A stretch of DNA of 64,000 bases from Rhizobium sophoriradicis (lineage in GTDB: Bacteria > Pseudomonadota > Alphaproteobacteria > Rhizobiales > Rhizobiaceae). Positions 7,969-16,160 of the stretch are shown here, piece by piece. The stretch lies in contig NZ_RQIH01000012.1 of NCBI RefSeq assembly GCF_003939025.1, positions 1-64,000 on the forward strand, written 5' to 3'. Position 1 is the stretch's first letter. Every line of letters starts with the position of its first letter. The position numbers and the translations under genes are program-made. The notes beneath the pieces were generated by a model. The model was not told the origin of the DNA and did no database searches. It worked only from the letters and a program-made list of their open reading frames with translations.

Positions 7969-9072
7969 ATGGGCTTCAAATGCGGCATCGTCGGACTGCC
8001 GAACGTCGGCAAATCGACCCTCTTCAACGCGCTCACCAAGACGGCGGCGGCACAGGCGGCGAATTATCCCTTTTGCACGATCGAGCCGAATACCGGCGAA
8101 GTCGCCGTACCCGATCCGCGCATGCGCAAGCTTGCCGATATCGCCAAGTCAAAGGAACTTATCCCGACCCGCATCTCCTTCGTCGACATCGCCGGCCTGG
8201 TGCGCGGCGCCTCGAAGGGTGAGGGCCTTGGCAACCAGTTCCTCGCTAATATCCGCGAGGTCGACGCCATCGTGCATGTGCTGCGCTGCTTCGAAGACAG
8301 CGATATCACCCATGTCGAGGGCCGCATCAATCCCGTTGCCGATGCCGAGACGATCGAGACCGAGTTGATGCTCGCCGATCTCGAAAGCCTGGAACGCCGC
8401 ACCGAGCAGACGCGCAAGCGTGCCACCGGCAAGGACAAGGAATCGATGGCGATGCTGCCGATCATGGAAGCGTCGCTGAAGCTGCTCAACGAGGGCAAGC
8501 CGGTGCGCACGCTGCTGCCGACGCTCGATGCCGAGGAGATCGCCATCCTCAAGGGCCTCAACTTGCTGACCTCGCATCCGGTGCTCTATGTCTGCAACGT
8601 CGCCGAAAGCGACGCCTCGACCGGCAACGAATTCACCGAGGCCGTCGCCGCCATGGCCAGGGAACAAGGCGCCGAAACCGTCGTCATCTCGGCGGCGATC
8701 GAGGCTGAGGTCGCTCAGCTTCCCGAGGATGAGGCCAAGGAATTCCTCTCCGCCCTCGACCTTGACGAGGCCGGCCTCGACCGGCTGATCCGCGCCGGCT
8801 ACAAGCTGCTCCACCTCATCACCTATTTCACCGTCGGCCCGAAGGAAACGCGAGCCTGGACGATCGAGCGCGGCACCAAGGCGCCGCAGGCCGCCGGCGT
8901 CATCCATTCGGATTTCGAGCGCGGCTTCATCCGCGCCAACACCATCGCCTATGACGATTACATCAAATATAACGGCGAAGTCGGCGCCAAGGATGCCGGC
9001 AAGGCGCGCGACGAAGGCAAGGAATACGTCGTCCAGGACGGCGACGTCATCCATTTCCGTTTCAATACCTAA
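7969..9072 (+). CDS. ychF: Redox-regulated ATPase YchF (Obg-family P-loop protein)
   Basis: The 367-residue protein starts MGFKCGIVGLPNVGKSTLFNAL, placing the P-loop (GLPNVGKS) at residues 8-15 as in all YchF proteins, which fixes the start at 7969. 'VDIAGLVRGASKGEGLGNQFL' is the G3 region. The nucleotide-specificity motif is the YchF form (NVAES) rather than NKxD, consistent with ATP preference. The C-terminal TGS domain ends in 'YVVQDGDVIHFRFN'. YchF is a ribosome-associated ATPase of translation and stress response. Linkage to pth is typical of bacteria. Confidence 0.95.
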   Translation: MGFKCGIVGLPNVGKSTLFNALTKTAAAQAANYPFCTIEPNTGEVAVPDPRMRKLADIAKSKELIPTRISFVDIAGLVRGASKGEGLGNQFLANIREVDAIVHVLRCFEDSDITHVEGRINPVADAETIETELMLADLESLERRTEQTRKRATGKDKESMAMLPIMEASLKLLNEGKPVRTLLPTLDAEEIAILKGLNLLTSHPVLYVCNVAESDASTGNEFTEAVAAMAREQGAETVVISAAIEAEVAQLPEDEAKEFLSALDLDEAGLDRLIRAGYKLLHLITYFTVGPKETRAWTIERGTKAPQAAGVIHSDFERGFIRANTIAYDDYIKYNGEVGAKDAGKARDEGKEYVVQDGDVIHFRFNT

Positions 9073-9082
9073 ATAAAAGAGC

Positions 9083-9107
9083 GCTGCCGCCTTAACCCGG
9101 CGGCAGC
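9083..9107. terminator. Bidirectional terminator between ychF and a membrane protein gene
   Basis: GCTGCCGCC (9083-9091) pairs perfectly with GGCGGCAGC (9099-9107) about 10 bp after the ychF stop, followed by CTGTTT. The stem overlaps the last codons and stop of the convergent gene (stop at 9092-9094), so one hairpin may serve both genes. Confidence 0.7.
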
Positions 9108-10171
9108 CTGTTTGCGATGGCCGGCGGCAGTGTCCTGAGCACCAGCCGCCGAAGCGGCATCCAGCCGGTGCCGATGATTAATACGATTGCGCCGACAATG
9201 ATCAGCGTGGTGAAGATGTAGGTGTCGACCGTGGCGCTTCCCTGCCGGAAGACGCCGAAGATCGCAACACCGAGCGACAGCAGTCCCGAAGTGACGAAGG
9301 CGCGGCGATCGATGATGAGACCGAGCAGCATCAGCGCCGCCACCGTCGCAACGACGACGGGTGTCCGCGACGACATGTTCGCGACGTCGACAATACGAGT
9401 ATCTGCTCCGAACGACAGCAGGGAAACGGTGCTATAGAGCAGCGCCGGCGCCGCGCCGAGATGCAGCCAGAAAGCGATATCCGAACGCGTCGTCCGCCGC
9501 AGCCGGTCGCCGAGATCGAAATAGAGCGCCAGCGCAAACAATCCGACCGCGCAGATCAGGGCAACCAGCGCCAGCACGGCGGGATGATCGAGGAAAAACG
9601 CCGGATTGCCGCTTGCCCACTGTGCCAGGCGCAAAAGCAGGGTGAGGACGAAGGCAAGCACCGACATGATGCAGAGCGCCAGCGAAAGCGGTACGCGGTA
9701 GCGAGCATAATAGGCGCCGAGAATGATCGGGAAACCTGCGACGAACTGCGTCGCCTCCGCTCCGAAGGATGTTGCGGTCGGCGTCCACGGCGGGAAAAAT
9801 CGCGACATCAGCAGGCAAGTCCAGCAGAACAGGGCGATCGTCAGGCTGACGGCCGGCAAAGCGAGCCGCTGGCGGCGCACCAGGATTTCCGAAAGGACGA
9901 TGATCGCGGGCAGCACGGCATAAAGTGCAGAAAGCCCCCAGAGGCCTGCGAGCGCCACAACGACGCCGATGGTGATCAGCACGTCGTGAAAACCGCGCAC
10001 GAAGCGCGGCGTCTCCGTGTCCGACCATGCCGGTCCGTCGGCGGCTGCCGGCTGCGGCTCGACAACCGCCACGCCGCGCTCGGTCAGGAAGGGCAGAAGC
10101 CGTCCGCCTGCCTCCGGCGAAATCAGCCCCTGGCGCGCAGCCTCGTCGAGTATAGACTTCAGTCCCGTCAT
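9092..10171 (-). CDS. Multi-pass inner-membrane protein, function unknown
   Basis: The 359-residue protein has a soluble N-terminal segment (about 1-60, 'LKSILDEAARQGLISPEAGGRLLPFL') followed by roughly eight to ten hydrophobic helices. The N-terminal 'L...G.I....' helix pair followed by a membrane bundle recalls DUF2157-type proteins, but this is tentative. It is monocistronic and flanked by a terminator and a palindromic repeat. No catalytic motif is visible. Confidence 0.65.
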   Translation of the reverse strand: MTGLKSILDEAARQGLISPEAGGRLLPFLTERGVAVVEPQPAAADGPAWSDTETPRFVRGFHDVLITIGVVVALAGLWGLSALYAVLPAIIVLSEILVRRQRLALPAVSLTIALFCWTCLLMSRFFPPWTPTATSFGAEATQFVAGFPIILGAYYARYRVPLSLALCIMSVLAFVLTLLLRLAQWASGNPAFFLDHPAVLALVALICAVGLFALALYFDLGDRLRRTTRSDIAFWLHLGAAPALLYSTVSLLSFGADTRIVDVANMSSRTPVVVATVAALMLLGLIIDRRAFVTSGLLSLGVAIFGVFRQGSATVDTYIFTTLIIVGAIVLIIGTGWMPLRRLVLRTLPPAIANRLPPG

Positions 10172-10224
10172 GCCGGTTTATCTCCCCGGAATCATTGAGC
10201 TCACGCGGATGCTATTGTAAGCAC

Positions 10225-10340
10225 TAGAGCATGATGCCGAAAAGTGTGAGCGGTTTTCGGGCGACACCATGCTCTAACTCTTTAATGTAGAACAGGATTC
10301 AGATTTCTAGGCCGATTCGGCCTAAAATCATTCTGTTCTA
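10225..10340. repeat. Rhizobial intergenic palindromic repeat (two hairpins)
   Basis: The first palindrome runs from TAGAGCATG (10225-10233) to CATGCTCTA (10268-10276), with an inner CCGAAAA / TTTTCGG stem (10238-10244, 10254-10260). The second runs from TAGAACAG (10288) to CTGTTCTA (10340), with an inner TAGGCCGA / TCGGCCTA core. The first unit recurs at 12014-12063. Such 'gagcatgatgccgaaaagtg' elements are abundant between genes in Rhizobium and related to the RIME-type mosaic repeats. The exact family name is from memory. Confidence 0.75.
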
Positions 10341-10365
10341 GGCCCTGCATATGGTGGAGGAGCGA

Positions 10366-10848
10366 ATGTCGGCAGAAAAGTTTTTCTTCGAAGATTTCCC
10401 ACCCGGCCAGCGCTTCGCCCTAGGTCCGAAGCCGGTGCTTGCCGAGGAGATCATCGAATTTGCCAGGGAATTCGATCCGCAGCCGATGCATCTCGACGAG
10501 GCCGCCGGCCGCGCCAGCATCCTCGGCGGGCTCGCCGCCTCCGGCTGGCATACGTCATCGATGCTGATGCGCATGATGGCCGACAGCTACATTCTGAACG
10601 CGCACTGCGAGGGCGCTCCGGGCATCGATCTGATGGAATGGCGAAAACCGGTGCTGGCCGGCGACACGCTGGACGGCCACTCGACCGTCCTCGAAGCCCG
10701 GCTGATGCGCTCGCGCCTTGGCATTGGCATCGTCAAGTTCCGTCATGTGGTGGAAAATCAGCGCGGCGAACTCGTCTGCCTTTCGGAGAATTCGGTCATG
10801 ATCCGCACGCGCCCTGAAGACGGTATGGGTCCGGAGGTGTCGCGATGA
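10366..10848 (+). CDS. MaoC-like hotdog-fold dehydratase, first of pair
   Basis: A 160-residue MaoC-type single hotdog protein. 'FFEDFPPGQRF' opens the fold, and 'FDPQPMHLDEAAGR' contains the D-x(4)-H hydratase motif that hydrates enoyl-CoA-like substrates. 'LGGLAASGWHTSSMLMRM' is the following helix. I prefer the ATG at 10366 because GGAGGAG (10357-10363) lies just upstream. The in-frame ATG at 10351 has no ribosome site. The gene overlaps the next MaoC gene by 4 bases. The real substrate is unknown. Confidence 0.85.
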   Translation: MSAEKFFFEDFPPGQRFALGPKPVLAEEIIEFAREFDPQPMHLDEAAGRASILGGLAASGWHTSSMLMRMMADSYILNAHCEGAPGIDLMEWRKPVLAGDTLDGHSTVLEARLMRSRLGIGIVKFRHVVENQRGELVCLSENSVMIRTRPEDGMGPEVSR

Positions 10849-11312
10849 GAATGTCCGAGCTTTACGCCGTCGGCGAGAAGGCCGAGATCGGCAGATACAC
10901 TTTTACCGAGGAAAACATCATCCGCTTCGCGACACGTTATGATCCTCAGCGTTTTCATGTCGACAAGGAGGCCGCGAAAAATACCCTCTTCGGCGGCCTC
11001 TGCGCCTCCGGCTGGCACACCACCGCCGCTTGGATGCGAACCTTCCTCGCCTTCTGGCAAAGGCAAAGCGTCATGCTCGCCGAAAAGGGCCAGACGTCAC
11101 CCAAGCTCGGCCCCTCACCCGGCTTTCAGAAACTACAATGGCTGCGGCCCGTCTTTGCGGGCGATGTCGTAACCTATTCCGTCGCCTTCCTCTCCAGCCG
11201 GCCGCTCGCGTCGCGGCCGGGCTGGCACCTCAACACGATCCTCTGCGAAGGCGTCAATCAGAATGGCGAGGCTGTGATGCGCTTCGAGAGCGGCGTCCTC
11301 GATTTCGACTGA
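10845..11312 (+). CDS. MaoC-like hotdog-fold dehydratase, second of pair
   Basis: A 155-residue paralogue of the preceding protein, translationally coupled to it (ATGA overlap). It carries 'TRYDPQRFHVDKEAAK' (the D...H hydratase motif) and 'FGGLCASGWHTTAAWMR'. Two single-hotdog MaoC proteins encoded together are likely to form a heterodimer resembling a double-hotdog R-specific enoyl-CoA hydratase. That is inference from coupling and similarity. Confidence 0.85.
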   Translation: MRMSELYAVGEKAEIGRYTFTEENIIRFATRYDPQRFHVDKEAAKNTLFGGLCASGWHTTAAWMRTFLAFWQRQSVMLAEKGQTSPKLGPSPGFQKLQWLRPVFAGDVVTYSVAFLSSRPLASRPGWHLNTILCEGVNQNGEAVMRFESGVLDFD

Positions 11313-11339
11313 CGCCGCTGGTGCCGGGGTGAAGAAGGA

Positions 11340-11885
11340 TCAATGCCCGGAGAATTCGACCAACGTGTGCACGACGACTCCGAGCTCTTCGAGCTTCCTG
11401 CGGCCACCGAGATCGGGGAGATCGATGACGAAGCAGGCGCCGACCACCTCCGCGCCGATCTGGCGCAGCAACTTCGTAGCCCCCACCGCCGTGCCGCCTG
11501 TGGCGATCAGGTCATCGACCAGGATCACCTTCTCGCCGGGCTGCACCGCATCGCGGTGCATCTCCATCTCGTCGACGCCATATTCGAGGCTGTAGGCGAT
11601 GCGCACGGTATCGTGCGGCAGCTTGCCCTTCTTGCGGATCGGAACAAAGCCTGAGGAAAGCTGATGCGCCACCGCACCGCCGAGGATGAAGCCGCGCGCC
11701 TCCATGCCGGCGATCTTATCGATCTTCGTGCCTGCATAGGGCTGAACAAGTTCGTCGACCGCCCGGCGGAAAGCGCGGGGGTTGCCGAGCAGCGTGGTGA
11801 TGTCGCGGAAAATGATGCCGGGCTTGGGGTAATCGGGAATGGAGCGAATGCTGGCTGCAAGCTCCGAAATCGTATTTTTGTCCAT
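11340..11885 (-). CDS. apt: Adenine phosphoribosyltransferase
   Basis: This purine-salvage enzyme makes AMP from adenine and PRPP. The 181-residue length matches the family when the start is taken at 11885 (MDKNTISELAASI). The longer in-frame start at 11909 is unlikely. 'IPDYPKPGIIFRDITTLL' is the typical opening, and 'VILVDDLIATGGTA' is the PRPP-binding loop. It is a single gene downstream of, but separate from, petABC. Confidence 0.95.
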   Translation of the reverse strand: MDKNTISELAASIRSIPDYPKPGIIFRDITTLLGNPRAFRRAVDELVQPYAGTKIDKIAGMEARGFILGGAVAHQLSSGFVPIRKKGKLPHDTVRIAYSLEYGVDEMEMHRDAVQPGEKVILVDDLIATGGTAVGATKLLRQIGAEVVGACFVIDLPDLGGRRKLEELGVVVHTLVEFSGH

Positions 11886-12013
11886 CGAAAGTCCATATCT
11901 GCGAGGCATGAAACCAAAGCGCGCCGCGTCAAACCTGATTCAAGCGACGCGCTTTAGCGCATTTTTTTTGCGTGCTGTCCCGAAAGCGTGGCACACCTCC
12001 GGGCGACATGCAT

Positions 12014-12063
12014 TAGAGCATGACGCCGAAAAGTGTGAGCGAGTTCGACGACATCGTGCTCTA
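12014..12063. repeat. Second copy of the TAGAGCATG palindromic repeat
   Basis: TAGAGCATGACGCCGAAAAG and the following GTGTGAGCG match the repeat at 10225 nearly base for base. The unit closes with TGCTCTA (12057-12063). The companion AGAACAG palindrome is missing here, so the elements are modular. Confidence 0.7.
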
Positions 12064-12112
12064 ACTCATTCGTGTTTCACCCGCACCCTATCAATTGGCG
12101 GGAGCGGAACAA

Positions 12113-12138
12113 ACAAAAAAGGCGGCTCGCAAGCCGCC
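12113..12138 (-). terminator. Terminator of the petABC operon
   Basis: On the minus strand GGCGGCT (from 12138 down) pairs with AGCCGCC (down to 12121) around a 4-base loop, followed by six T residues (12115-12120 on the plus strand are A). It lies 22 bp after the cytochrome c1 stop. Confidence 0.88.
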
Positions 12139-12160
12139 CTTCGAATTCAGAATGGAACGC

Positions 12161-13042
12161 TCAGTGTTCCTTGTTGGCGTAGATCGAGCGCTTCGTCAGA
12201 TAGATCAGCACCGTAAAGATCGCCAGGAAGACCATGACCATGAAGCCGGTGCGCTTGCGCTCTTCGAGATGCGGCTCGGCAGCCCACATCAGGAAGGCGG
12301 TGACATCCCTCGAATACTGTTCGACGGTCGCCGGCGCGCCATCGTCATAGGTCACCTGGCCATCGGAGAGCGGCTTCGGCATGGCGAGAACGGCAGCAGC
12401 ATTGAAGTAAGGGTTATAATGTCCACCCTGCGGCACCTGGAAACCCGCCGGCGGCTCTTCATAGCCGGTCAGCAGTGCGTGGATGTAATCCGGGCCGCTT
12501 TCCTGATACTGGGTGAAGATGTCGAAGACGAATTGCGGGAAGCCACGCTCGACTGAGCGGGCCTTGGCGATCAGCGAAAAATCGGGCGGAGCCGCGCCAT
12601 TGTTGGAAGCAGCCGCGGCTTCAGCATTGGGGAAAGGCGACGGGAAGTAATCGGAAGGAACCGCCTTGCGGGTAAACATCTCGCCGCTGGCGTTGGGACC
12701 ATCCTGGACTTCATAATTCGCGGCGAAGGCCTTCACCTGCGCCTCGGAATAGCCGAGTTCGCCGAGCGTGCGGAAAGGCACGAGCTTCATCGAATGACAG
12801 GCTGCACAGACTTCCGTGTAGACCTTGAGGCCGCGCTGGAGCTGGCCCTTGTCGTAGTGGCCGAACGGACCGGCGAAAGACCAATCCTCCTCCTTCGGAT
12901 GCTTCAGCGGATAATGCGGCGTCTCACCTTCGGCGTGATGGGCCGGAGCCGCACCGTTGGCGGGCGCCTCCTCGGCCAGAGCCGCGCCGCTGAGACCGGC
13001 AACGACAGCGAGCGAGAGAATGCTTGCAACAAGCGTTTTCAT
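12161..13042 (-). CDS. petC: Ubiquinol-cytochrome c reductase, cytochrome c1 subunit
   Basis: Cytochrome c1 passes electrons from the Rieske protein to cytochrome c in the bc1 complex (complex III). From the ATG at 13042 the protein is 293 residues, with a signal peptide (about 1-24), the covalent haem site CAACH in 'EVCAACHSM', a distal Met in 'LAMPKPLSDG' as sixth haem ligand, and a C-terminal membrane anchor ('GFMVMVFLAIFTVLIYL'). A GGAAGGGAAC ribosome site supports this start. A longer start at 13075 would overlap petB. It is the last gene of petABC. Confidence 0.95.
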   Translation of the reverse strand: MKTLVASILSLAVVAGLSGAALAEEAPANGAAPAHHAEGETPHYPLKHPKEEDWSFAGPFGHYDKGQLQRGLKVYTEVCAACHSMKLVPFRTLGELGYSEAQVKAFAANYEVQDGPNASGEMFTRKAVPSDYFPSPFPNAEAAAASNNGAAPPDFSLIAKARSVERGFPQFVFDIFTQYQESGPDYIHALLTGYEEPPAGFQVPQGGHYNPYFNAAAVLAMPKPLSDGQVTYDDGAPATVEQYSRDVTAFLMWAAEPHLEERKRTGFMVMVFLAIFTVLIYLTKRSIYANKEH

Positions 13043-13067
13043 GTATCTGTTCCCTTCCGTCGCGCGC

Positions 13068-14348
13068 TTACGCATTGGCCGCTGCGCCGGCGGCAGCTGT
13101 CTTGTTGCGCTTCTCGAGCACCGCTTCGGTGATCGAGTTCGGGATGCGGCGCGGCGTCTCGATCAGGCCGAGCACCGGCATGGCAACCAGGAAAAAGGCG
13201 AAGTAGAGGAGCGTGCAGACCTGAGAGATCCAGACGAAGTCACCTTCCGCCGGCTGCGATCCGAGCCAGCCGAGGATGATCGCGTTGATCACGAACAGCC
13301 AGAAGCAAAGCTTGTACCAGGGACGGTAGACCGCCGAGCGAACCTTGGACGTGTCGAGCCAGGGCAGGAAGAACAGCACGATGATCGCACCGAACATCAC
13401 CAGCACGCCGCCGAGCTTGGAGTCGATCGGGCCGATGTTGAAGGTGATCGAACGCAGCATCGCGTAGAACGGCAGGAAGTACCATTCCGGAACGATGTGG
13501 GCCGGCGTCTTCAACGGGTCGGCCGGGATGTAGTTGTCGGCATGGCCGAGGAAGTTCGGCATGTAGAAGACGAAATAGGCATAGACCAGCAGGAAGACCG
13601 ATACGCCGAGCGCATCCTTCATCGTCGCATAGGGCGTGAAGCGCACCGTGTCCGTCTTCGTCTTGACCTCGACGCCCGTCGGGTTGGTCTGGCCGGTGAC
13701 GTGCAGCGCCCAGATGTGCAGGACGACGACGCCGGCGATCATGAAGGGCAGCAGGTAGTGCAGCGAGAAGAAGCGGTTCAGCGTCGGCTGTTCGACGGCA
13801 AAGCCGCCGAGCAGGAACTGCTGGAGCGATTCACCGATCATCGGGAAGGCCGAGAAGAAGCCGGTGATGACGGTCGCGCCCCAAAAGGACATCTGGCCCC
13901 AGGGCAGGACGTAGCCCATGAAGCCGGTCGCCATCATCAGGAGGTAGATGACGACGCCGAGGATCCAGAGGATTTCACGCGGCGCTTTGTAGGAACCGTA
14001 ATAGAGGCCGCGGGCGATATGCAGGTAGACGGCGACGAAGAAGAAGGATGCGCCGTTGGCATGCATGTAGCGCAGCAGCCAGCCGTGGTTGACGTCGCGC
14101 ATGATCTTTTCGACGGAGTTGAATGCAATCATCGTGTCGGCGGCGTAATGCATGGCGAGCACGATGCCCGTCAGGATCTGCACGACCAGCATGACGGAGA
14201 GCATGGCTCCGAAGGTATAGGCATAGTTCAGGTTTCGCGGAACCGGATATGCCACGAAGCTGTCATAGACCATGCGCGGCAGCGGCAGGCGCGCATCGAC
14301 CCATTTCTCGAAGCCGGTTGATGGTTCGTAGCTGGAATGGCCACTCAT
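13068..14348 (-). CDS. petB: Ubiquinol-cytochrome c reductase, cytochrome b subunit
   Basis: This 426-residue membrane protein is the quinol-oxidising core of complex III. It carries eight hydrophobic helices. The two haem b groups are held by His pairs in helices II and IV, for example 'RYMHANGASFFFVAVYLHIARG' (His near 97 and 111, taken in parts) and 'FSLHYLLPF' with 'VVLHIWALH'. The Qo-site PEWY motif is present in 'HIVPEWYFLPFYAMLR'. The order Rieske, cytochrome b, cytochrome c1 is the standard alphaproteobacterial fbcFBC operon. Confidence 0.97.
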   Translation of the reverse strand: MSGHSSYEPSTGFEKWVDARLPLPRMVYDSFVAYPVPRNLNYAYTFGAMLSVMLVVQILTGIVLAMHYAADTMIAFNSVEKIMRDVNHGWLLRYMHANGASFFFVAVYLHIARGLYYGSYKAPREILWILGVVIYLLMMATGFMGYVLPWGQMSFWGATVITGFFSAFPMIGESLQQFLLGGFAVEQPTLNRFFSLHYLLPFMIAGVVVLHIWALHVTGQTNPTGVEVKTKTDTVRFTPYATMKDALGVSVFLLVYAYFVFYMPNFLGHADNYIPADPLKTPAHIVPEWYFLPFYAMLRSITFNIGPIDSKLGGVLVMFGAIIVLFFLPWLDTSKVRSAVYRPWYKLCFWLFVINAIILGWLGSQPAEGDFVWISQVCTLLYFAFFLVAMPVLGLIETPRRIPNSITEAVLEKRNKTAAAGAAANA

Positions 14349-14362
14349 GAATCAGTCTCCCC

Positions 14363-14941
14363 TCAACCGATCTTGATTTTGGTATCGGACACGAATGAAA
14401 AGGTCGGGATCGCCAGGTTCTCAGGCGCAGGACCCTTCCGGATGCGGCCGGCCGTGTCGTAGACCGAGCCATGGCAGGGACAGAACCAACCATTGTATTC
14501 GCCGGCCTGGCCGAGCGGAACGCAGCCGAGATGGGTGCAAGTGCCGATCATGACGATCCAGTTTTCCTTGCCCGCGCCGCCCGAACGGTCGACACCCGTC
14601 GCCTGAGCTTCGGCGGGAAGGTTTGCATTGCGGGCAACAGGATCCTTGAGGTCGGCCAGCGGAACATCGGCTGCGGCCTTCACTTCCTCAGGTGTACGAT
14701 TGCGGATGAAGATCGGCTTGCCGCGCCATTTCACGGTCAAGGACATGCCGGGCTCGAGGCTTGCGACATCGACCTCAATAGAAGCCAGCGCCAGCGTCGA
14801 CGCATCCGGGCGCATCTGATCGATGAACGGCCACGCAACCGCAGCGGCGCCCACAGCACCCGCCATACCGGTGGTGAGATAAAGGAAATCACGGCGAGTG
14901 GGCTCTGTCGAAGCCTCGCTTGTCGTTTCGTGTTCGCTCAC
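14363..14941 (-). CDS. petA: Ubiquinol-cytochrome c reductase, Rieske iron-sulfur subunit
   Basis: This 192-residue protein holds the [2Fe-2S] cluster that takes electrons from quinol. The cluster ligands are visible as CTHLGC and CPCHGS, spaced as in all Rieske proteins. An N-terminal twin-arginine-like 'PTRRDFLYLTTGMAGAVGAAA' precedes a single membrane anchor, so export is probably by the Tat pathway. Translation starts at a GTG. It is the first gene of petABC, 14 bp before petB. Confidence 0.96.
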   Translation of the reverse strand: MSEHETTSEASTEPTRRDFLYLTTGMAGAVGAAAVAWPFIDQMRPDASTLALASIEVDVASLEPGMSLTVKWRGKPIFIRNRTPEEVKAAADVPLADLKDPVARNANLPAEAQATGVDRSGGAGKENWIVMIGTCTHLGCVPLGQAGEYNGWFCPCHGSVYDTAGRIRKGPAPENLAIPTFSFVSDTKIKIG

Positions 14942-15227
14942 GGCTTAACCATCCTCTGCGCAATTATCGCGGAATTCCGCCCTGCCCCCTCTGCCGACGA
15001 ATCGATCCAGACACAATTCGGCCATAGATTCCCCGGCAATCCGGCGCGTTCTAAGCTTGATCGCAAATTATGTCCAGCCTTGACAAGGGCACGAGGGCAC
15101 AATGTCGCGGGAAATTTCCGATCAATTTTCTAAGGCAAACACCAGCTCGCGATTATGCTGCATTGCAACAAAAAAGCCGGCGTGATAGGCGCATCGGCAG
15201 CCAAGCCAGCGAGCCGGACCAAAGCGA

Positions 15228-16160
15228 ATGAGAGACACGATTTTCTGCGTATTCAGCGTCCTCACCACGTTCGTCCTCGCCATTGTCTCGCTGCGCTACG
15301 TCACGAATTTCTATCTGCTTTCCCTCTTTTACAGCTTCCAGGTCCATCTGGCTGTGGCGGCAGCGGCCGCTTCCCTCGCAGCCCTCCTGGTCAAGCGGCA
15401 CTGGTATGCGCTGCTGACGCTCGCCGTGTCGCTGGTCCTTGCCGTCCATGGCGTGGTGATGGCGCGCGAATTCGTCGAGGCCGCCGTCGAGGAGAGCCGC
15501 CCGGCTATCTTCCGGCTGATGTCCTTCAACATCGAGAACGATAATTTCGCAAACGGCCCTGCAATTGCCGACATGGTCATCGCCTCGGGCGCTGACGTCG
15601 TCAATATCCTCGAGGCCGAGCCGCTGCTGTCCGAACTGCCGCGGCTCCTGAAGACCTACCCCTATTACGTCGGCTGCGGCATCGGCATGGAGCAATGCGA
15701 TACGCTCGTCCTGTCGAAGCGCCCGCTCATCGAGCCCCGCATCCGTAACCTCGGCCTCCTCTGGCGCAACCGGCTGACGATTTCGACCATCGATTTCGAC
15801 GGCCGGAAGGTCAATTTCCTCGCCGCGCACCTGACCAAGCCCTATTACGACGAATTCCACGGCCTGGAAATTGCAGATCTTGCGGAGGTTATTCCCTCCC
15901 TGCCGGGACCGCTCGTGCTCGCCGGTGATTTTAACACTTCGATCCTGGCGCCTGACGTGCAGTCTCTTATGCGCAGCCAGGGCCTGGGCACGGTGTCGCT
16001 GGAACCCGCGACATGGCCGATCGCAGCAGGCCCCTTCGGCATTCCGATCGACCACATCTTCAGCAAAGCGCCCCTGCGGCTGAAATCGGTCCGCCGCATC
16101 GCCGACAGCTATGGATCAAACCATTTTGGCCTCATGGCGGAATTCGCCATCGACCCCTGA
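15228..16160 (+). CDS. Endonuclease/exonuclease/phosphatase-family membrane protein
   Basis: Three N-terminal hydrophobic helices (about 5-80) precede an EEP-fold domain. Motifs include 'MSFNIENDN', a Glu in 'VNILEAEP', 'LAGDFNTSI' and 'IPIDHIFSK'. The final motif, normally S-D-H, reads SNHFGL, so the conserved Asp is Asn. Whether this lowers activity is unknown. Proteins of this layout are usually annotated as EEP-family hydrolases of unknown substrate. The last 45 bp overlap, tail to tail, the ABC exporter gene on the other strand. Confidence 0.82.
   Translation: MRDTIFCVFSVLTTFVLAIVSLRYVTNFYLLSLFYSFQVHLAVAAAAASLAALLVKRHWYALLTLAVSLVLAVHGVVMAREFVEAAVEESRPAIFRLMSFNIENDNFANGPAIADMVIASGADVVNILEAEPLLSELPRLLKTYPYYVGCGIGMEQCDTLVLSKRPLIEPRIRNLGLLWRNRLTISTIDFDGRKVNFLAAHLTKPYYDEFHGLEIADLAEVIPSLPGPLVLAGDFNTSILAPDVQSLMRSQGLGTVSLEPATWPIAAGPFGIPIDHIFSKAPLRLKSVRRIADSYGSNHFGLMAEFAIDP

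Noticed and set aside
12957..14321. 454-codon plus-strand frame opposite petB
   Set aside because: The minus strand encodes cytochrome b with all haem ligands. The plus frame is a compositional shadow rich in Arg, Asp and Glu.
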